A DNA stretch of 64,000 nt from Icerya purchasi (lineage: Eukaryota > Arthropoda > Insecta > Hemiptera > Monophlebidae): assembly GCA_039619475.1 (NCBI GenBank), contig CM077115.1:416462557-416526556 (forward strand). The letters run 5' to 3'. A program made the position numbers and the translations under genes. Position 1 is the first letter of the stretch. Each line of letters opens with the position of its first letter. Below are positions 60,265 to 64,000 of this stretch, one piece after another. Below the pieces are notes generated by a model. It ran no database searches, was not told where the DNA came from, and worked only from the letters and a program-made list of their open reading frames with translations.

Positions 60265-61765
60265 TTTTATTTTTATTTCTTTTGGACCCGTCAAGCAGAA
60301 GGACCTCAGAAACGACAGAAAGAAAAGTCAACTAATTAAAACTTAATTCGATCGGAAATAGCTGAAATAAAGGAATCAATGACGGGGACAGCAGACTAAG
60401 AGGGAAAGGACAGCATATAGGAAGCACAGTAAGGAGCAGGAAGCCTTCACTTCAGAAGTAAACAAAGAGAAGAACGTTCCGTAGAAAGAGCAGAACACTT
60501 AAACAAAATGTGATTAGCGTCACAGACAACTGCTAGGATATAGAGGACACAATAAAGAGGGGAAACCAAAGAGAAACGATAGCGGGAAGAGAGCAATAAA
60601 GTGCGATTAAAGCGTAGACGAATAATAGGGATAATAACAGAACGTGAATGAGAAGGGAATATTGAAGGATTACCAGGAAGATTAGGTTGAATTGTAGATG
60701 GAACGATTATTGGTAAAGGAGGAAGGGTATTTATCCGACCAAAATTTAAAGTGATATTTCTTATTTAAGGATAATAGATTAGTACTTGAGATTTGTTTAA
60801 AGTAAAAGCGGAACCAGCAGTAACCTGAGCTAAAGCTTCCGCCATTTCGGTACCCTCGATGCCTCTATGAAACCAGGAACCCGGATCAACGCGGATAGAA
60901 TTATAAAAGGAACGATTCTGAATGAGAGATCATATTCGAAGAATAATGAAGTCGAAAGAGGGAAGGGGAAGAGGTAAACTGATAGCCTAAAGGGCGCTCA
61001 TTGAGTCGGCTATTATCAAATAGCTGGAGAAGTTACGATTAGAGAGAACATAAATAATTGCACGTAAAATAGTCATTAATTCATCAGTGAAAATAGACCG
61101 CAAAAGGAAGGGATTCGGAAAAATTAAAATCGGGGAGAATAAAGAAAGCCCGGACACTACCAGGTCGCCCTCTAGAGCCATCAGTGAAGATAAGTACAAG
61201 ATTCCTGTTTAATAACTACCTGGAGCAGAAACCTGGAGGAATTAGAAAAAAAAATATATTTTGGAACGGTGTGAGAGATCAAAATAATTAAATTATTACT
61301 GGAAATTATGTGGAACGAAAAATAACTAAGACAACGAGAGATAAGGGCTAAGATGGGGGAATTTTATTAGGAACAAAGCGCCAGCTTCTGGCGTGGCAAA
61401 TGTAGGAAGTGATATGTCGAGAGGAAATGAATGGTACATGTTTAGAAAGAAAACAATGTAACCTAAATAATATCTTCGAACGAGAGAGGAGGTGTATTGG
61501 GTTCAGCAAGCACCGCTGAAATAGGAGAGAATTTAAGAGCATCGAGACATAGACGGAAACATGAATTTTGTATTCTATCGAATTTGGAAAGAAGGGATTT
61601 GAAGGCACAGCCATAGATCAATAGTAATCAAACTTGGAACGAATCATAGACCTATGCAAAGAACTAAGTACAAAAGGATTACCTCCCCATTTGGTTGGGG
61701 ATAAGGATTTCAGCAAGTCTTTTAATGGCGGAACAAAAGAAAGATAATTAATATGCTTGGAAAAG
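60265..61765 (-). mobile_element. I/Jockey-type LINE 3' half with RNase H, minus strand
   Basis: The longest clear copy of this family. From 61760 downward the minus strand reads LTFSKHIN, then DLLKSLSPTKWGG and LHRSMIRSKFDYYS (connection after the reverse transcriptase), IEYKIHVSVYVS, then RNase H pieces IFTDELMTILRAIIY and IADSMSAL near 61000-61100, and SWFHRGIEGTEMAEALAQ near 60840-60880. The 3' UTR ends with GTTTCTGAGGTCC, TTGACGGGTCC and an A-rich tail at about 60265-60290. Several frameshifts and stops are present. The 5' break is at a TA tract adjoining the next (TA)n-flanked element. Confidence 0.75.
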
Positions 61766-61770
61766 GTTAG

Positions 61771-61773
<3 letters not shown>

Positions 61774-61807
<34 letters not shown>

Positions 61808-62097
61808 CTCGGCCATTTTGGCCTCGCAAGGGGCTGTGCTCCATGACCCCTCTTTTGCTTATATTTCTGTCTCTTTCTCTTCTATAGTTTATATAAAATG
61901 ATCAAAATTTACAACGTAATTCTAAATCTGTCCATATGAATATAATAACATAATCACAAAAATCCTATAAAATATAACAAACGTTACATAAAATTGAGAG
62001 GTTTTTTTTGGCTCATTTTTCGTTACATAAAATTGGGACATTTTCTCTAATGGGGAGTAGCCTAAGAATTACGTTGTAATTAATATATATACATATA
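61774..62097 (+). mobile_element. (TA)n-flanked repeat family, copy 6 (complete)
   Basis: A TA tract of about 16 units is followed at 61807 by ACTCGGCCATTTTGGCC, then AAGGGGCTGTGCTCC, GACCCCTC and ATGATCAAAATTTACAACG. A short centre (AAACGTTACATAAAATTG, GTTACATAAAATTGGGACA) and the right end TAATGGGGAGTAGCC and TAAGAATTACGTTGTAATTA run into TATATATA. Its right end is nearly identical to copy 3. It sits at the 5' break of the 60.3-61.8 kb LINE. Confidence 0.8.
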
Positions 62098-62099
62098 TT

Positions 62100-64000
62100 T
62101 TTGATTCCTTACCGTTTAAATGTCATTACATATAGAAAAAAGAATATCACCAATATGTAATATAAGAAAAATTCAGCGATATAAAAATCATCAATATAAA
62201 AACTTAAAACATGAAGAGAATACACAAATAAAGCTGCTATGGATATTATTAAACGCATTACCAGAATACGTTAAAGAACTATACTAGTCAATGAGATATT
62301 TACTAGTAGAAAAGTAGAAAAAAACATTCAAATTCAAGGAAACAGTCATGGTTACTACTGTTGATATTGATGAGCCCAGCTTTTAGTTTGCAGAAGCAAT
62401 TCTGCTTGAAGAAGTGATTTTTTGCTGCTCTTTCAGAGCAGTTGTTCCGAAGCAAAAATTGTTATTTTCACTCTAAAGACTAATATGCGGAACATTTGAT
62501 TAACATACAATGTAAACTAATATTTTTCTACACTATTCAGGTTAAAAAAACAGATAAATTATTTACGCATGGGACTTAAAGAAAGATAAATTTTAAGAAT
62601 GCCAAAGAAAAAAAGGAAATAAATCCTTTTAAAATAGTCAGTATCAGCTGTTTGTAATTTTTTAAAACAAAATAATGTATTTTAAAAATAAAATAGAAAA
62701 AATAAACAGCCTTAAAATTAGTGAAATTAGCGAAAAATAGCATGTTGATGTTTGCAATTAATTTCTAATTATTCATATAAAATTATCCGATATTATAGGT
62801 AAGGAATAATTTTAATTTGAGGTAAGTAAGAAAAACTTGGTGATATTGTGTGCTAGAAAAACAATGACATTCATTCGGCTATTTATGTTTTATGAGTTTG
62901 CGTACCGTGATGTGACTGAGGATACACTCTGGAACGGTTAACAGGAAAGGAAAAACTGTTTACTCATTACTAGTTTGATGTAATTATTAGCTGCGTCGAA
63001 ACAGTCGCTTAGGTAGTGAAGAGTAGTTTTTCATTCCATAAATAATATACGATAGACTAAATTTTTATCGTAAAAAAAAAAAACAATAAATCGTAGATAT
63101 CATTAGATTTGTATGAAAATAGATTTAAATAAATCTACATATCATATACTAATGACTCCAGTATGGCTCCGTATCTTTAACTTTAAATGTATCTAAAGGA
63201 AACAAATGTAATTGTAGTATTGCATAATAAAGGTTGAAGTCATGCATGTAATCTGCATGCTCTATATGAAGAAAAAATGTTTTTCCTAATTTACACTTCG
63301 TTAAAATAAATAAAACACCGTGTAAAAATAAATGGAATTACTTAGTACTCAATTAAGTATACAACATATCTGCAAACATCTAATGATGATGTGATCAGTC
63401 GTGCTTATATACTAAATTAAAGAAAAATTAATGACATTATTTATATATAAATAATACATTGGTTAAGAAACGCAAAAAAAGAATTGCCACAGTTCACTGC
63501 TGTTGATATATATGTGTATTGGTTCTAGTGAAAGTCTGCATTAGGACTGGATTTATAAAAGTAGTTAATTAATTCTTTCGATGGTGCTAAGTTTCCAAAA
63601 CTGTATACTCAATGAGCTTTCAAAATTTCCCATAGCAATCCAATGAGTTTCGAGACCTTGAATCATTAATAACAGTACTTTATTTTTCTCGGATTTGATA
63701 GGTAATCCATCTCTATCAAAAACTCTAAAATTCAGGATTTGTAATTTTTTCGCATACGATAAAATATCAAAATTGATTAGAGCTCTATTAGTTTGTATGG
63801 AATTAATATAAAAAAAAAAAAATCACTTTTGTCTCGTATCACCCATGTATGGTATAAAATATAATCCCAGTACACTTCAATAAAGATGTAAATAAACACT
63901 TTCACTGATTCTTTTATTAATTATTACTTTACCTTATCTAAAACTGTTTCAAGCCAACACATCTTTTATCGTTTCTCTTATGACTGATACAGAAGTGTCG
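62100..64000. other. No gene recognised
   Basis: AT-rich sequence without recognisable coding frames, transposon ends or RNA genes. Confidence 0.45.

Overview
This is AT-rich eukaryotic DNA, most likely from an arthropod (probably an insect). It has no operons, ribosome-binding sites or closely packed genes. One short exon with good splice sites is present, and almost everything else identifiable is transposable-element (TE) debris, microsatellites and single-copy non-coding sequence. The TE mix (Tc1, mariner, hAT-like MITEs, I/Jockey-type and RTE-like LINEs, tRNA-related SINEs) fits an arthropod, but the species cannot be read from the sequence.

The only host gene part I can support is a 157-bp exon on the minus strand at 2374-2530. 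It encodes the end of the kinase-homology domain of a membrane receptor guanylate cyclase. No neighbouring exon of that gene is recognisable, so much of the window is probably intron or flank of this gene.

Layout: 1-4 kb holds LINE tails, a SINE copy and the exon. 9.0-11.0 kb is a hAT-like MITE with an 8-bp target duplication, containing a complete but decayed Tc1 element. 14.8-15.3 kb is the first copy of an unusual (TA)n-flanked repeat. 17.2-19.0 kb is an RTE-like LINE split by an internally deleted mariner that still has an open 172-codon frame. 21.2-21.9 kb is a Jockey-type LINE tail. 22.2-25.0 kb is a decayed minus-strand LINE with RNase H. 25-30 kb is CpG-richer and mostly free of recognisable TEs. 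30-31.4 kb and 37.5-38.2 kb carry four more copies of the (TA)n-flanked repeat, nested or in tandem. 40.9-41.3, 50.2-51.1 and 60.3-61.8 kb are further LINE fragments. 53-54.4 kb is an RTE-like fragment interrupted by a hAT-like MITE and followed by a large palindrome. 55.6-56.3 kb is a 5'-truncated mariner and a LINE fragment. 61.8-62.1 kb is a sixth copy of the (TA)n-flanked repeat.

The best candidate for something undescribed is that (TA)n-flanked family. It has about 240-410 bp per copy, two different conserved ends, GC-rich hairpins near one end, an internal inverted copy of the other end, and a central 25-bp minisatellite that expands in one copy. Its copies sit next to or inside one another at TA tracts. 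It resembles Helentron-related or mini-me type non-autonomous elements in architecture, but that is inference only.
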